A DNA stretch of 64,000 nt from Bryobacterales bacterium (GTDB taxonomy: Bacteria > Acidobacteriota > Terriglobia > Bryobacterales > Bryobacteraceae). The translations under genes were made by a program, and so were the position numbers. Shown here one piece after another: positions 44,448-54,241 of this stretch. The notes below the pieces were generated by a model that was not told where the DNA came from, searched no databases, and was given only the letters and a program-made list of their open reading frames with translations. The stretch covers positions 1 through 64,000 of the forward strand of contig CANFEY010000009.1 of NCBI GenBank assembly GCA_947446025.1, given 5' to 3'. Numbering within the stretch: position 1 is the stretch's first letter; the number at the start of each line of letters is the position of its first letter.

Positions 44448-45440
44448 CTAGCCGCCAATAGAATACATCGGGCGCGGGGGCGGTACGAACTTCGCGGTGT
44501 TGATCTCGTGGCCGAGCCACTTCTGGCGGACGTTCTCACGGATGGCAGCGGCGATGGCGTCGTCGGAGCCACCGTCCCTGAGTAGGCCGCGCACGTCAGT
44601 CTCATCCACAGCGAACAGGCAGTAGCGCAGCTTGCCATCCGAGGTCAGGCGGATGCGGTTGCAGTTCAGGCAGAACGGCTTGCTCACGCTGGCGATGAAG
44701 CCGACCTGGCCGATGCCGTCTTTGAAACGGAACTCGGTGGCGGGGGCGCGCACGTCGGCGTCGGGGATTTCTTCCAGCGGGCCGATCTCGCGCGTCAGCA
44801 TCCCGAGCATCGTGTCGGTCAACAGGACCTTGTCTTTTTCCCAAAGTCCTTGGGAATCGAGCGGCATGAACTCGATGTAGCGGATCTCAATGCCGCGCTC
44901 GCGGCCGAAGCGCGCCAGCGGGACGATGTCATCCTCCACCAGATTCTTCACCGCGACAGCGTTAATCTTGATGGGGCCAAAGCCGATCTTCTGCGCGACG
45001 TCGATGCCTTCCATGACTTTGGGGAAATCGTCGCGCCGCGTGATGTGCAGGAAGCGCGCGCGGTCCAGCGTATCCAAGTGGACGTTCAGCCGCCGCAGCC
45101 CCGCGTCGTAAAGCGCCTGCGCGTGCTGGGCGAGCAATACGCCGTTGGTCGTCATCGCGATGTCTTCAATACCCGGAATGCTCGCGAGCTTGCCGATCAA
45201 CTTGGGCAGATCCTTGCGCACCAGCGGTTCGCCGCCCGTGATGCGGAGCTTGCGAATCCCCAGAGTGACCGCCACGCGCACGAAGCGCTCGATCTCCTCG
45301 AAGCTCAGAATATTCTCGCGGGGTTCGTACTTCGGCGTCTCTTCCGGCATGCAGTAAAAGCAGCGGATGTTGCAACGGTCGGTCACGCTGATGCGCAGGT
45401 TGTTGTGCAGGCGTCCGAAAGTGTCGATGAGGGGCGTCAC
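44448..45440 (-). CDS. moaA: GTP 3',8-cyclase (molybdenum cofactor biosynthesis)
   Basis: MoaA, 330 residues, a radical-SAM enzyme starting molybdopterin synthesis from GTP. The N-terminal cluster is C23-C27-C30 (CNIRCFYC), preceded by the typical LRISVTDR. The C-terminal cluster KPFCLNCNRIRLTSDGKLRYC binds the second 4Fe-4S and GTP. The protein ends in the double glycine (YSIGG) needed for activity. A GTG start is used. No moaC or other moa gene is adjacent, so the pathway is scattered. It is divergent from the DinB gene with a 27-base gap. Confidence 0.96.
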   Translation of the reverse strand: MTPLIDTFGRLHNNLRISVTDRCNIRCFYCMPEETPKYEPRENILSFEEIERFVRVAVTLGIRKLRITGGEPLVRKDLPKLIGKLASIPGIEDIAMTTNGVLLAQHAQALYDAGLRRLNVHLDTLDRARFLHITRRDDFPKVMEGIDVAQKIGFGPIKINAVAVKNLVEDDIVPLARFGRERGIEIRYIEFMPLDSQGLWEKDKVLLTDTMLGMLTREIGPLEEIPDADVRAPATEFRFKDGIGQVGFIASVSKPFCLNCNRIRLTSDGKLRYCLFAVDETDVRGLLRDGGSDDAIAAAIRENVRQKWLGHEINTAKFVPPPRPMYSIGG

Positions 45441-45467
45441 GGCTACTTCTATTGTACGCTCGAAAGT

Positions 45468-45989
45468 ATGGATCTACGTTTCCCCATCGGACCCTACATC
45501 GCACCGGACACAACAACCGCCGAGCAAGGCGTGGGCTGGATCGAGGATCTAATTCAAGCGCCAGCGGCCTTGCGCTCCGCCATCGCAGGGCTGAATGACG
45601 AGCAACTCGACACTCCCTACCGCGACGGCGGTTGGACTGTTCGCCAACTGGTACACCATCTGCCGGACGGCCACATGCACGCCTATATTCGCATGAAATT
45701 CGCGCTCACGGAGGAACAACCAGCGGTCAAAGGTTACGACGAAGTGAAATACGCTGAGTTGCCGGACTACCGTTTGACGCCGGTAGAGGTTTCACTTGCC
45801 CTGCTGGATGCTTTGCACAAACGTTGGGTGGTGGTTTGGTGCTCACTTCCTCCCGCCGACTTCACACGCACGTTTCTTCACTCGGAGTTCGGTCTTGCAA
45901 GATTAGACCAACAACTCGGCAACTACGCATGGCATGGGCACCACCACGTGGCGCACATCACCGAGCTCCGAAAAAGGAGGGGCTGGTAG
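45468..45989 (+). CDS. DinB/YfiT-family putative metal-dependent transferase
   Basis: A 173-residue four-helix DinB-fold protein of the YfiT/BstA sort. FPIGPYIAPDTTTAEQG is the family's typical N-terminal FPIG segment; WTVRQLVHHLPDGHMHAY and YAWHGHHHVAHI supply the three metal-binding histidines. Relatives are thiol S-transferases (bacillithiol, mycothiol) acting in detoxification, but the thiol used here is unknown. I use the ATG at 45468. The longer upstream frame runs antisense through moaA and is spurious. Confidence 0.85.
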   Translation: MDLRFPIGPYIAPDTTTAEQGVGWIEDLIQAPAALRSAIAGLNDEQLDTPYRDGGWTVRQLVHHLPDGHMHAYIRMKFALTEEQPAVKGYDEVKYAELPDYRLTPVEVSLALLDALHKRWVVVWCSLPPADFTRTFLHSEFGLARLDQQLGNYAWHGHHHVAHITELRKRRGW

Positions 45990-45995
45990 GCGATT

Positions 45996-46361
45996 ATGGG
46001 GATGTACAATGAAAACGTGGCTACCAGTATCGTCCATAATCGAGGCGTTTCTATCGGCACGATAGGGGCGGCGCAGCTTGCGGAAATCGCTACTTTGGTT
46101 GCCCGAGCCGAGCAGGAGCTAAAACCCGATGTTGTACGTATCCGCTACGAGCTGAGGGAAGACTACAGCGGCGATGCAGCGATTTACTTCCGTGTTGTAC
46201 TCGCGGATAAAGCTGCCGACAAGTCCCATTTGCGCCGAAGTTCTACGCGTGCGGCTAAGGTCATTCTGGAACACGTCAGTCCCTTGGATCTGGGGCTTCT
46301 TTGGTACTTCAATTATCGAAGCGCTTCTGAGCAGGCGAGTCTTCGCGAGCCCTCGTGGTGA
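45996..46361 (+). CDS. Putative partner of a HEPN-like protein (possible antitoxin)
   Basis: A 121-residue soluble protein without a characterised match. The core RIRYELREDYSGDAAIYFRVVLADKA then ends in LLWYFNYRSASEQASL, a pattern I associate with small genes sitting directly upstream of HEPN-type proteins. It overlaps the next gene at TGATG. The pairing and the size suggest a two-gene toxin-antitoxin-like unit with this as the partner or antitoxin. That is inference from layout. The start may be 45996 or the ATG two codons later. Confidence 0.55.
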   Translation: MGMYNENVATSIVHNRGVSIGTIGAAQLAEIATLVARAEQELKPDVVRIRYELREDYSGDAAIYFRVVLADKAADKSHLRRSSTRAAKVILEHVSPLDLGLLWYFNYRSASEQASLREPSW

Positions 46362-46837
46362 TGAACGACAAGTTCCCGGACGACCTGCTTGAGCTAGCCC
46401 AGCATTTGGCAACGTGGGAAAGGCGCCCCCGGCAGGCCAGCCTGCGACGCTCCGTTTCGACAGCCTACTATGCTCTGTTTCACCTGCTGACCATTGAGAC
46501 GGCCAAGAACTGGCGTCGCCTAACGGAACGCCCCCGCATCGCGCGGATGATTGAGCACAACAGGGTGAAGCAGGCATGCACAGAGCAGATGAAGCAGATT
46601 GGGACAAGTCCCCAGCATGGTTCTACTCCGTTTCATTTACTCACGATTGCAAGTAGCTTCGTCCAGTTGCAGGACCATCGGCACACAGCTGACTACGATC
46701 ATTCAGTTACCTGGCACCAGACCGACGTGCTTCAGAAAATCGGGATGGCGCGGGGAGCGTTCGTAAGTTGGCGCACGATTCGCGACTCTCCCGAGGCTCA
46801 AGGATTTGTCGCTTCGCTGCTGGTCACCCGCAGGTAG
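46361..46837 (+). CDS. HEPN-like domain protein (possible toxin of a two-gene module)
   Basis: A 158-residue all-helical protein. ASLRRSVSTAYYALFHLLTI resembles the central helix of HEPN/UPF0332 proteins (SRAYYAxFH), a superfamily that includes RNase toxins and nucleotidyltransferase partners. I do not see a clear Rx4-6H RNase motif in the C-terminal helix, so catalytic activity is uncertain. Translation starts at the ATG in TGATG with the upstream gene's stop, so the two proteins are coupled. It is convergent with the next gene, five bases apart. Confidence 0.55.
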   Translation: MNDKFPDDLLELAQHLATWERRPRQASLRRSVSTAYYALFHLLTIETAKNWRRLTERPRIARMIEHNRVKQACTEQMKQIGTSPQHGSTPFHLLTIASSFVQLQDHRHTADYDHSVTWHQTDVLQKIGMARGAFVSWRTIRDSPEAQGFVASLLVTRR

Positions 46838-46841
46838 CCGC

Positions 46842-47573
46842 TTACTGGCGCGGCTTGGAGTTCGCGTAGAGTTCGATCTGTGCGACGTCGCCCCAGCCGC
46901 CTGGGCCGTGGCCGCTGCCGGCCAGCATGTCGGCGAAGCCGAATTCGTCGATGGAGGAGAGGTCCACCGTCGCCAGCGCGTTGCCCGTCGGGGCGACCTT
47001 GGCGGCGTTCAGGCGCCACCAGCGGACTTCACTGAAGTTCACTTCGGTGACCAGGAAGTCCGCGTTGGTGCCGATTTCCATGTTGCCGATCATCCACACC
47101 CCTTCAGAGGTTTTCACGACCGGCCTCAGCTTGTGGAAGCCGCTGGTCTTCGCGTTGACGCGCACGCGGGCCGAGGCGGGGCTTAAGTCCGCGAACTTCG
47201 TCTTGTGGCTCAGCGTGAACATCGACGCGGCTTCGCAGACACCGGTCCAGGTGTGGGTCGGGTTCGGGTCGCTGTTGTCGAAGCCGGTCATCAGCAGCCC
47301 CTCGGGGCCGCCGCAGCCGTAGATATGGAGGTCGAGTTCCGCGTTGTCGACGTTGGCTTGCGTCAGCTTGGCTTCGCCGCCGTTCGGGTTCTGCTTCCAC
47401 ACTTCCTTAAAAAAGAGCCCAGCGCGAGCAGGAGTCTGTTTCGCGGGGGCAGCGCCCTTGGCTTTCGGCGCGCCTTTGGCGGCACCATCGGGGGCCTGGG
47501 CAACCAGGGAAGTCACCGCTCCTACAGCGATCAAGAAATTCAAAGCCAGTGTAACTGCGACGCGTCGCGACAT
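46842..47573 (-). CDS. Secreted protein of unknown function
   Basis: A 243-residue exported protein with a signal peptide (MSRRVAVTLALNFLIAVGAVTSLVAQ) and an Ala/Lys/Pro/Gly-rich linker. The mature part is beta-rich: LFFKEVWKQNPNGGEAKLT, LDLHIYGCGGPEGLLMTGFD, VWMIGNMEIGTNADFLVTEV, and ends GGWGDVAQIELYAN. It looks like a beta-sandwich (concanavalin-like or carbohydrate-binding) domain of the type widespread in acidobacterial secretomes. No catalytic motif is evident. It stands alone between the HEPN-like pair and the ATPase. Confidence 0.6.
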   Translation of the reverse strand: MSRRVAVTLALNFLIAVGAVTSLVAQAPDGAAKGAPKAKGAAPAKQTPARAGLFFKEVWKQNPNGGEAKLTQANVDNAELDLHIYGCGGPEGLLMTGFDNSDPNPTHTWTGVCEAASMFTLSHKTKFADLSPASARVRVNAKTSGFHKLRPVVKTSEGVWMIGNMEIGTNADFLVTEVNFSEVRWWRLNAAKVAPTGNALATVDLSSIDEFGFADMLAGSGHGPGGWGDVAQIELYANSKPRQ

Positions 47574-47607
47574 AGTATCTCCTTGTGAGTTAGCTTCCGG
47601 CAGTATA

Positions 47608-48786
47608 TCAAAGATGCAAGTTCTTCAACATGGACGTCATCTCCACCAGGCTGATGGCTTGTAGGTCCTCAGTCATCGGATAGCGAGTGTCGCCCGAGTA
47701 AACGACGAACTGGCGCACCGGTTTCACGTCGTCACAGGCGTTGTGGAACCCGCGCTGAACTTTGGGTGCAAGGCCGCGCTTTACGTCGATGGCCCACAAG
47801 CCGTGACCGGGAATGTCGAGCAGTAAATCGATCTCGGCACCCGCCGCCGTGCGGTAATAGCTGGCAGCGGTGCGCTCCGGAGCAGCCGCGATCAGTGTTT
47901 CGATCACCATGCCCTCCCAGCTCGAACCCACCACGGGATGCCCGCACAGTTGCTCGAAGTCTGGAATCCGCAACAGCGCGTGGACCATGCCGCTATCACG
48001 GATGTAGACCTTGGGGGCCTTCACAACACGCTTGCCTGAGTTTCCCGAGTATTGCTGTAGACGGCGTACTAGTAGCAAATCGACCAGCAGGTCGATGTGC
48101 CGCGTCACCGTGGGCGCGCTGACCATCAGCGACTGCGCCAGCTTCGATGCGTTCAGAATCCCGCCTTGGTTGTGCGCGAGCATGGTCCACAACCGCTCCA
48201 TGCCCTCGGCTGGCACGCGCGGTCCAAAAAGAGGAACGTCGCGCTCCAGATACGTGCGGATGAAGTTGCGCCGCCATTCGAAGCTGTGCTGCTCGGTGTC
48301 CCCCAGGTAACTGTCCGGGAACCCGCCCCGCACCCACAGCTGCGTCGGATCGGGTTGCGTCGCGTGCGTCTCCAGGATGTTCAGCGGCCCCATCTCCATA
48401 TAGGTGATGCGTCCCGCCAAACTCTCACTTGACTGGCGCAGCAAGTCCATCGATGCCGAACCCAGGATCAGGAAGCGCCCGGTTCGGTGCCCACGCCGCC
48501 GCCCCTGGTCGATGAGCGCCCGCAACTCAGGGAACAGCTCCGGCACGCGGTGAATCTCGTCCAGGATCACCAGCCGGTCCTCGCAGCTTCGGAGGAAGAG
48601 TACGGGCTGATCGCCCAGCTTGGCCCTGTCCTCGGCGGTCTCCAGGTCCAGGTAGATGGAGGGCCGTAGGTCCGCAACTTGCAGAGCCAGGGTGGTTTTC
48701 CCCACTTGCCGAGGTCCGATGAGGGCGACGGCAGCCTGACCATCCAGGGCATAGAGCGTGCTGTCGATGGTGGTACGCGGGAACAT
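47608..48786 (-). CDS. AAA-14/DUF4143 ATPase
   Basis: A 392-residue protein with an N-terminal AAA_14 ATPase (Walker A GPRQVGKTTLALQ; Walker B RLVILDEIHRVPELF; sensor ILGSASMDLL) and a C-terminal DUF4143 domain (~215-385) with a PD-(D/E)xK-like stretch AGAEIDLLLDIPGHGLWAIDVK. Proteins of this type are common orphan ATPases, often near mobile or toxin-antitoxin genes; the function is unknown. It is divergent from rimP. Confidence 0.88.
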   Translation of the reverse strand: MFPRTTIDSTLYALDGQAAVALIGPRQVGKTTLALQVADLRPSIYLDLETAEDRAKLGDQPVLFLRSCEDRLVILDEIHRVPELFPELRALIDQGRRRGHRTGRFLILGSASMDLLRQSSESLAGRITYMEMGPLNILETHATQPDPTQLWVRGGFPDSYLGDTEQHSFEWRRNFIRTYLERDVPLFGPRVPAEGMERLWTMLAHNQGGILNASKLAQSLMVSAPTVTRHIDLLVDLLLVRRLQQYSGNSGKRVVKAPKVYIRDSGMVHALLRIPDFEQLCGHPVVGSSWEGMVIETLIAAAPERTAASYYRTAAGAEIDLLLDIPGHGLWAIDVKRGLAPKVQRGFHNACDDVKPVRQFVVYSGDTRYPMTEDLQAISLVEMTSMLKNLHL

Positions 48787-48858
48787 CTATCTAGTATTTT
48801 AAATATCATCTATTCAATTTGCAATATTAAGATATTTCCGATCCCTTCCGCCAGCTCC

Positions 48859-48886
48859 TTCCATCCCGCTCCGCAGGGTGTATAAT
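48859..48886 (+). promoter_or_regulatory. Probable promoter of the rimP-nusA-infB operon
   Basis: A perfect -10 TATAAT at 48881-48886 is preceded, 16 bases upstream, by a weak -35-like TTCCAT (48859-48864). Transcription would start near 48893, giving a ~60-base leader that contains the hairpin at 48912. Confidence 0.65.
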
Positions 48887-48911
48887 GGAGTCAGTCGAGA
48901 TCGAACATGAG

Positions 48912-48938
48912 AGTGGGCGCAAGCCCACTTTTTTGTTT
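48912..48938 (+). terminator. rimP-leader attenuator hairpin
   Basis: A perfect 7-bp stem AGTGGGC/GCCCACT (48912-48918 with 48923-48929) with a GCAA tetraloop is followed by TTTTTGTTT. It lies between the TATAAT promoter and the rimP start, the position of the known rimP-leader element. This is an intrinsic terminator inside a leader, so RNA polymerase must be antiterminated to express the operon. Control by NusA feedback is inferred from other bacteria. Confidence 0.85.
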
Positions 48939-48953
48939 CTACAGTCAAGGATT

Positions 48954-49424
48954 ATGGCGGCCAGAGACACAGTAGTCGAGAAAATACAGGTCATCGCCGA
49001 GCGCGTGGCCGCGAGCGAAGGGCTTGAGATTGTCGACGTCCAGTTGCTGGGCGGCGGCGGAACTCGCGTGCTCCGCATGTTTATCGACAGACCCGAGGGC
49101 GTCACGCACGCCGACTGCGAACTCATGTCCCAGCAGGTCGGCACCATTCTGGACGTCGAAGACATCATCCCCGGCGGTAAGTACACGCTGGAAGTCAGCT
49201 CACCCGGCGTGGAGCGCAAGCTCAGCCGCCCGCGTGACTTTGAGCGTTTCACTGGACAAAAGATCAAAGTGACTCTGCGTGAGCCTGTGGAAGAAAAGTC
49301 CCATTGGATGGGCACGCTTGCCGGCTTCACCGCAGGCGTCATCACTCTGGAACCCGCACCGGGTAAGACGATTCAGTTCCCTTTGGAACAAGTAGAAAAG
49401 GCCAACCTCAAGTTCGAGTGGTAA
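48954..49424 (+). CDS. rimP: Ribosome maturation factor RimP
   Basis: RimP, 156 residues from the ATG at 48954, acts in late 30S assembly around S12. LRMFIDRPEGVTHADCELMS and YTLEVSSPGVERKLSRPRDF are the family signatures, with the C-terminal SH3-like fold (GFTAGVITLEP). A longer frame from 48885 would read through the leader hairpin and is rejected. First gene of the nusA operon. Confidence 0.95.
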   Translation: MAARDTVVEKIQVIAERVAASEGLEIVDVQLLGGGGTRVLRMFIDRPEGVTHADCELMSQQVGTILDVEDIIPGGKYTLEVSSPGVERKLSRPRDFERFTGQKIKVTLREPVEEKSHWMGTLAGFTAGVITLEPAPGKTIQFPLEQVEKANLKFEW

Positions 49425-49455
49425 GACGAACTGACCTTCACAGGACCCAAACAAT

Positions 49456-50868
49456 ATGAGCAGCCTGGCACCGATTTATCAGTCTATCGAGATACTGTCC
49501 AAGGAAAAGGGCATCGATCCGAAGATCATTCTGGAAGCCGTGAAGGACGCGATGCTGGTGGCCGCGCGCAAGCACTTCCATACGGAGGAGAACCTGGCTG
49601 CGGACATCGACGTGGCAGGTGCCATCGTGATCTACGGCGTCAAGACGGTGGTCGAAACCATCGAGGATCCCAAGAATCAAATCTCACTAGAAGATGCACG
49701 CAAGTACAGCGCGGAGGCGGAGATCGGCAGCGAGGTCCGCTTCCCCAAACCGACCGACGTGCTGGGCCGCATTTCCGCCCAAACAGCCAAGCAGGTGATC
49801 CTGCAGAAGCTCCGCGAAGCTGAGCGCGACAACGTGTTCTCCGAATTTTCCAGCCGCGTGGGTGAGATGGTTACCTGTGTCATCAAGCGCATTGAAGGTC
49901 CGGATTTGGTCGTCGACATGGGCAAGACCGAAGCCCGCATCCTGCGCAAGGAACAATCGAAGCTCGAAAGCTTCAGCGTGGGTGACCGGGTGCGCTGCGT
50001 GATTCGCGCGGTGGAAAAAACCGGCAAGAACGCGGGCGTCATTCTTTCGCGTGCCGCGCCGGAGCTGGTGATGCGCCTGTTCGAACAGGAAGTCCCGGAG
50101 ATCTACGACAGTACCATCATCATCAAAGGCTGCGCGCGGGAAGCCGGCGAACGCACCAAGATTGCGGTTAGCAGCCGGGACCGTGACGTGGATAGCGTGG
50201 GCGCGTGCGTCGGCATGAAGGGCATGCGCGTGCAGTCCATTATCCGTGAACTGCGCGGCGAAAAGATCGACATCATTGAGTTCAGCGAAGACCCGGTGGT
50301 GTTTGCGACGCACGCACTGAGTCCCGCCAAGATCTCCCGGATCACCATCGTGGACGCCGCCACGCATCACATGGAAGTCATCGTGGATGACACGCAGCTC
50401 TCGCTCGCCATCGGCAAGAAGGGGCAGAACGTGCGCTTGGCAGCCAAACTGCTGGGCTGGCGCATCGATATTAAGAGCGAGGAAGAGAAACGCCAGGAAG
50501 TAGAGTCGCAGATGTCCGCGATGGTGGTTCCCGGCGCGCCCGTCTCCGTGCTTACGGACAACGGCATGCCCGACGCGCTCATCGAAGTATTGATGGCCGC
50601 GGGGATCACCACCGTGGAACAACTCGGCGGCATGACGCCAGAGCAACTCCAGGAAGTTCCCGGAATTGTGACTGAAGGCGCGGAGGCGCACAACGTCGAA
50701 GCGATCCAGAATGCAGTTGTCGCCTATTACGGCCAGTTCGAGACCGAGCAGCCGGAAGCCGCCGCACCTGTTCCAGCGGAAGAAGTGCTGGAACAGCAAT
50801 CTGTTACGATAGAAACTCAGGATTCTTCGCAAGGCGTGGAAGCGCCCGAAGCGGAAAAGGGAGAATAA
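49456..50868 (+). CDS. nusA: Transcription termination/antitermination protein NusA
   Basis: NusA, 470 residues. Order: N-terminal RNAP-binding domain (~1-130), S1 domain (~135-200; MVTCVIKRIEGPDLVVDMG), KH1-KH2 (~230-345; SVGACVGMKGMRVQSIIREL and SLAIGKKGQNVRLAAKLLGW), then one helix-hairpin-helix-like repeat (~385-430; VEQLGGMTPEQLQEVPGI) and a Gln/Glu-rich acidic tail. It pauses and modulates RNA polymerase and may regulate its own leader. Its gap to infB is 46 bases. Confidence 0.97.
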   Translation: MSSLAPIYQSIEILSKEKGIDPKIILEAVKDAMLVAARKHFHTEENLAADIDVAGAIVIYGVKTVVETIEDPKNQISLEDARKYSAEAEIGSEVRFPKPTDVLGRISAQTAKQVILQKLREAERDNVFSEFSSRVGEMVTCVIKRIEGPDLVVDMGKTEARILRKEQSKLESFSVGDRVRCVIRAVEKTGKNAGVILSRAAPELVMRLFEQEVPEIYDSTIIIKGCAREAGERTKIAVSSRDRDVDSVGACVGMKGMRVQSIIRELRGEKIDIIEFSEDPVVFATHALSPAKISRITIVDAATHHMEVIVDDTQLSLAIGKKGQNVRLAAKLLGWRIDIKSEEEKRQEVESQMSAMVVPGAPVSVLTDNGMPDALIEVLMAAGITTVEQLGGMTPEQLQEVPGIVTEGAEAHNVEAIQNAVVAYYGQFETEQPEAAAPVPAEEVLEQQSVTIETQDSSQGVEAPEAEKGE

Positions 50869-50914
50869 CAAAAATTCGCGCGGCTGGAGTTCCGTTCCAG
50901 GGGCGATTTCCGTT

Positions 50915-53900
50915 ATGAGTAAGATCCGGATCAATGAGCTAGCGCGGGAGCTTGAGGTGAAGACGGCCTTCATCCTCGAACTTTTACCCGAGTTGGGCAT
51001 AAACGAAAAGAAGACCCACTCGAGCTCGCTCGATGAAGACCACGCGCTCATTGTCCGGCGGCACTTCGCTTCCGGTGGCGTCACGGCGAAACCGCGCCAG
51101 GAATCAAACGAAGAGGCCAGCGAAGCTCCCCGGCAACAAGCGCCGAGGCCGGCGGATGTGCCGGTGCCCACAGCGGCTCCCGTCGCCAAGTCTGAACCTG
51201 AGAAAAAAGAAACTCCCGCGAAGGAAGCCGCTGAGAGCGTGCCGCCTCCGCCCCGCGCCGCGGTTCCGCTGCGTCCGCCATTGTTGAGTGGATCTCCGTT
51301 GGCTCCGCCGCTTGCTCCGCGCGGTATTCCGATTCCTGCGCGGCCCACGCCGCCGCCTTCGGCTCCACCGCCCAGGCCTGGGCAGATTATTTCCGGACCC
51401 CGGCAGCCGTTGCCGGTTCCGCCTGCGTTGACGCCTTTAGCCCCGCTGCCGCCCGCGCCGCCAGCTCCCGCGCCGCCTGTTGCTGCTGCGCCTGCCGCTC
51501 CCGCGCCGCCGGAAGCCGCAACGCCCGGCACACCTCGTCCAGCTCCACCCGTTTCCGCTGTTCCTAGCATGCCGGCCGTTCCCAGCAGGCCCGCGCCTCC
51601 GGCTCCTCGCCCGCCTGCAATGCGGCCTCCGCAAATGACCATCGCTCCCGGACCCGGTGGTCCGCAGCAACCCGCCGCGCCTGGACCCGGTAGTCCCCTG
51701 CGCCCGCCGGCGCGTCCGAATTTGGCAGGCCAGCCCGCCGCGCGGCCCATCGTTCCGCCGCGCCCCGACTTGGCTGCACGCCTTGCTCGTCCCGGAGCGC
51801 CCGCTACTCCCGCCCCCGGAGCTCCGCGTCCCGGCGCACCCGCGCGTCCGGCCAGCCCTGTCCCCGGTCAACCGATTTATCGTGGAACCGTCCGCCCCGG
51901 CCAGCCCATCATGCGCGCACCCGGAGCCCCCGGTGCCCCTGGCTCTTATCCGCAACGTCCTGGTGGACCCGGCATGCGCGGACCCGGTGGTCCCGGCGGC
52001 ATGCGTGGCCGTCCCATGCATCCGACCTCGGAAGCGCAGACGTTGCCGCCCGCTGATCCTGGCCGCCGTCATGCGACCAAACCCGGTCAAGGAGCCCACG
52101 GCGCGCGCCGCCGCGATGTGGATAGTGAGGAAGGCCGTCTCCGTCCGCAGCAACGCCGGCAGCAGGAATTCGTTCCGCCGGACGTGGATCGTGAGATCAC
52201 CATTGCCGAAGGCGTCACGGTGAAGGAGCTTTCTGAGAAGCTCGGTATCAAGGCGAACCTACTGGTTAAGCGCTTGGTGGATCGCAAGATCTACGCCACC
52301 ATCAACCAAACGCTCGACGTCAAACTGGCCGAGGACCTGGCGCGCGATTTCGGCGCCATGACCAACCGGCTCAGCTACGAAGAGGAAACCACGCACGAAA
52401 TTCAGCAGACCGAAGTCGACGACGACCGCGAGAAGCGGCCCCCCGTGGTTACCATCATGGGTCACGTTGATCACGGCAAAACATCGCTGCTGGACGCGAT
52501 TCGTGAAGCCAACGTCGCGGGCCGCGAAGCCGGCGGCATCACGCAGCACATCGGTGCCTATCACGTCGAAAAGAACGGGCAGATGATCAGCTTCATCGAT
52601 ACGCCCGGCCACGAAGCCTTCACCCGCATGCGTTCCCGCGGTGCCAAGGTTACTGACATCGTCATCCTGGTGGTTGCGGCCGACGACGGCGTAATGCCGC
52701 AAACGCTCGAAGCCATTGATCACGCCAAAGCCGCCAAGGTCCCGATCATTGTTGCCATCAACAAGATCGACAAGCCCGACGCGCAGCCTGAGCGTATCAA
52801 GCAGCAGTTGGCGGACCGCGGCCTGCTGGCCGAAGACTGGGGCGGCGATACCGTCATGGTGCCCGTCTCCGCCAAAGCGAAAACGAATCTCGACGGCCTG
52901 CTGGAGATGATCCTGCTGGTTGCGGAAATTCAAAACCTGCGCGCCAACCCGGATCGTCCTGGCATGGGCAACGTGCTCGAAGCCAAGCTCGACCGGTCGC
53001 GTGGTGCCGTGGCCACCGTGCTGATCCGCAACGGAACACTGAAAGTAGGCGACCACTTTATTTGCGGCTCCGTCTTCGGCAAGGTCCGCGCACTGTTCGA
53101 TGATCAGGGCGTCAGCGTCCGCTCCGTCGGCCCCTCGATGCCTGTCGAAGTTCTCGGACTCGATTCGGTGCCCGAAGTCGGCGATACGTTCCAGGTGGTG
53201 ACCGACACCGCCAAGGCCAAGCAGATCGTTATCTATCGCGAAGCCAAGGCCCGCGAAGTGGCGATGTCCAAGAACAACCGCCTCACGCTGGATCAGCTGC
53301 ACGCGCAGATGAAAGAGGGCGAGGTCAAAGAACTCAACATCATCCTCAAGACCGACGTGGGTGGCACCGCCGAAGTTCTGGCGGACACGCTGCAGAAGCT
53401 CTCCACCGACAAGGTCAAGATCCGCGTCCTGCGCGCAGGCGTCGGCGCGATCACCGAAAGCGACGTGCTGCTGGCCACAACCTCCAGCGCCATCATCATC
53501 GGCTTCAACGTGCGCCCCGAGCGCAACGCCCAAGTCATCGCCGAGCAGGAAAAAATCGACATCCGCCTGCACACCATCATCTACGAACTCGCGGATGAGA
53601 TGAAGAAGGCCATGACCGGCATGCTCGATCCGGTCTTCAAGGAAGTCTACAAGGGCCGCGCCGAAGTGCGCGACGTCTTCAAGGTCACCAAGGCCGGCAC
53701 CGTCGCCGGTTGTCAGGTTATGGACGGCGTCATCACCCGCAACAGCCAGGTCCGCCTGCTGCGCGACAACATCGTGGTCCACACCGGCAAGGTCGAAGGC
53801 CTGCGCCGCTTCAAGAATGACGCCAGCGAAGTCAAAGCCGGCTTCGAATGCGGCATCAGCATCGCCAACTACAGCGACATCAAACCCGGCGACATCATCG

Positions 53901-53941
53901 AAGCGTTCATCACCGAGCGCGACGAGGCCGCTGTCGCATAA
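50915..53941 (+). CDS. infB: Translation initiation factor IF-2 with Pro/Ala-rich linker
   Basis: IF-2, 1008 residues, positions fMet-tRNA on the 30S. An IF2_N module opens the protein ([19 protein letters not shown]). Residues ~70-400 are a long low-complexity stretch rich in Pro, Ala and Gly (many APPAPAPP-like repeats, later [12 protein letters not shown]). A second IF2_N (~428-480), then the GTPase domain (G1 GHVDHGKTS at ~517; [12 protein letters not shown]) and domains II-IV follow. The linker is longer than in E. coli and is probably disordered. Confidence 0.97.
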   Translation: MSKIRINELARELEVKTAFILELLPELGINEKKTHSSSLDEDHALIVRRHFASGGVTAKPRQESNEEASEAPRQQAPRPADVPVPTAAPVAKSEPEKKETPAKEAAESVPPPPRAAVPLRPPLLSGSPLAPPLAPRGIPIPARPTPPPSAPPPRPGQIISGPRQPLPVPPALTPLAPLPPAPPAPAPPVAAAPAAPAPPEAATPGTPRPAPPVSAVPSMPAVPSRPAPPAPRPPAMRPPQMTIAPGPGGPQQPAAPGPGSPLRPPARPNLAGQPAARPIVPPRPDLAARLARPGAPATPAPGAPRPGAPARPASPVPGQPIYRGTVRPGQPIMRAPGAPGAPGSYPQRPGGPGMRGPGGPGGMRGRPMHPTSEAQTLPPADPGRRHATKPGQGAHGARRRDVDSEEGRLRPQQRRQQEFVPPDVDREITIAEGVTVKELSEKLGIKANLLVKRLVDRKIYATINQTLDVKLAEDLARDFGAMTNRLSYEEETTHEIQQTEVDDDREKRPPVVTIMGHVDHGKTSLLDAIREANVAGREAGGITQHIGAYHVEKNGQMISFIDTPGHEAFTRMRSRGAKVTDIVILVVAADDGVMPQTLEAIDHAKAAKVPIIVAINKIDKPDAQPERIKQQLADRGLLAEDWGGDTVMVPVSAKAKTNLDGLLEMILLVAEIQNLRANPDRPGMGNVLEAKLDRSRGAVATVLIRNGTLKVGDHFICGSVFGKVRALFDDQGVSVRSVGPSMPVEVLGLDSVPEVGDTFQVVTDTAKAKQIVIYREAKAREVAMSKNNRLTLDQLHAQMKEGEVKELNIILKTDVGGTAEVLADTLQKLSTDKVKIRVLRAGVGAITESDVLLATTSSAIIIGFNVRPERNAQVIAEQEKIDIRLHTIIYELADEMKKAMTGMLDPVFKEVYKGRAEVRDVFKVTKAGTVAGCQVMDGVITRNSQVRLLRDNIVVHTGKVEGLRRFKNDASEVKAGFECGISIANYSDIKPGDIIEAFITERDEAAVA

Positions 53942-53944
53942 GCC

Positions 53945-54232
53945 GTGCCCTGCGTCGGCGTCATCACGTTTGAGCTGGCGCTGCATGAGTGCCAGTCCCT
54001 CAAAGACAAACGCCACTGGGTCAAGGGCCTAAAGGACCGCTTGCGCTCACGCTGCAACGTGGCGGTAGCCGAGATCGCGTATCAGGAGTCCTGGAAGCAG
54101 GGCTTGGTCGCGGCGGTCACCGTATCCGGGGATCGGCCTTACGCGGAAAAGGTTCTCCAAGCCGCGGAGCACGAAGCTGCCGCACTGCTCGGGCCATTGT
54201 TGGTGGATGTCACGGTCGAGTGGCTGGAGTAA
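53945..54232 (+). CDS. DUF503 (YlxP-like) protein
   Basis: A 95-residue DUF503 protein from a GTG start three bases after infB. The pattern VGVITFELALHECQSLKDKR followed by RLRSRCNVAVAEIAYQESWK is diagnostic. YlxP-type proteins sit after infB in many phyla and are linked to ribosome assembly, with unclear function. In related genomes rbfA usually follows. Here the next genes are hicB/hicA, so the operon ends early. Confidence 0.88.
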   Translation: MPCVGVITFELALHECQSLKDKRHWVKGLKDRLRSRCNVAVAEIAYQESWKQGLVAAVTVSGDRPYAEKVLQAAEHEAAALLGPLLVDVTVEWLE

Positions 54233-54241
54233 GATCAAGTT

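Noticed and set aside
49687-54016. Two very long minus-strand open frames opposite nusA and infB (687 and 585 codons)
   Set aside because: Shadow frames of GC-rich genes. They have no start context or family motifs, and the plus-strand genes are certain.
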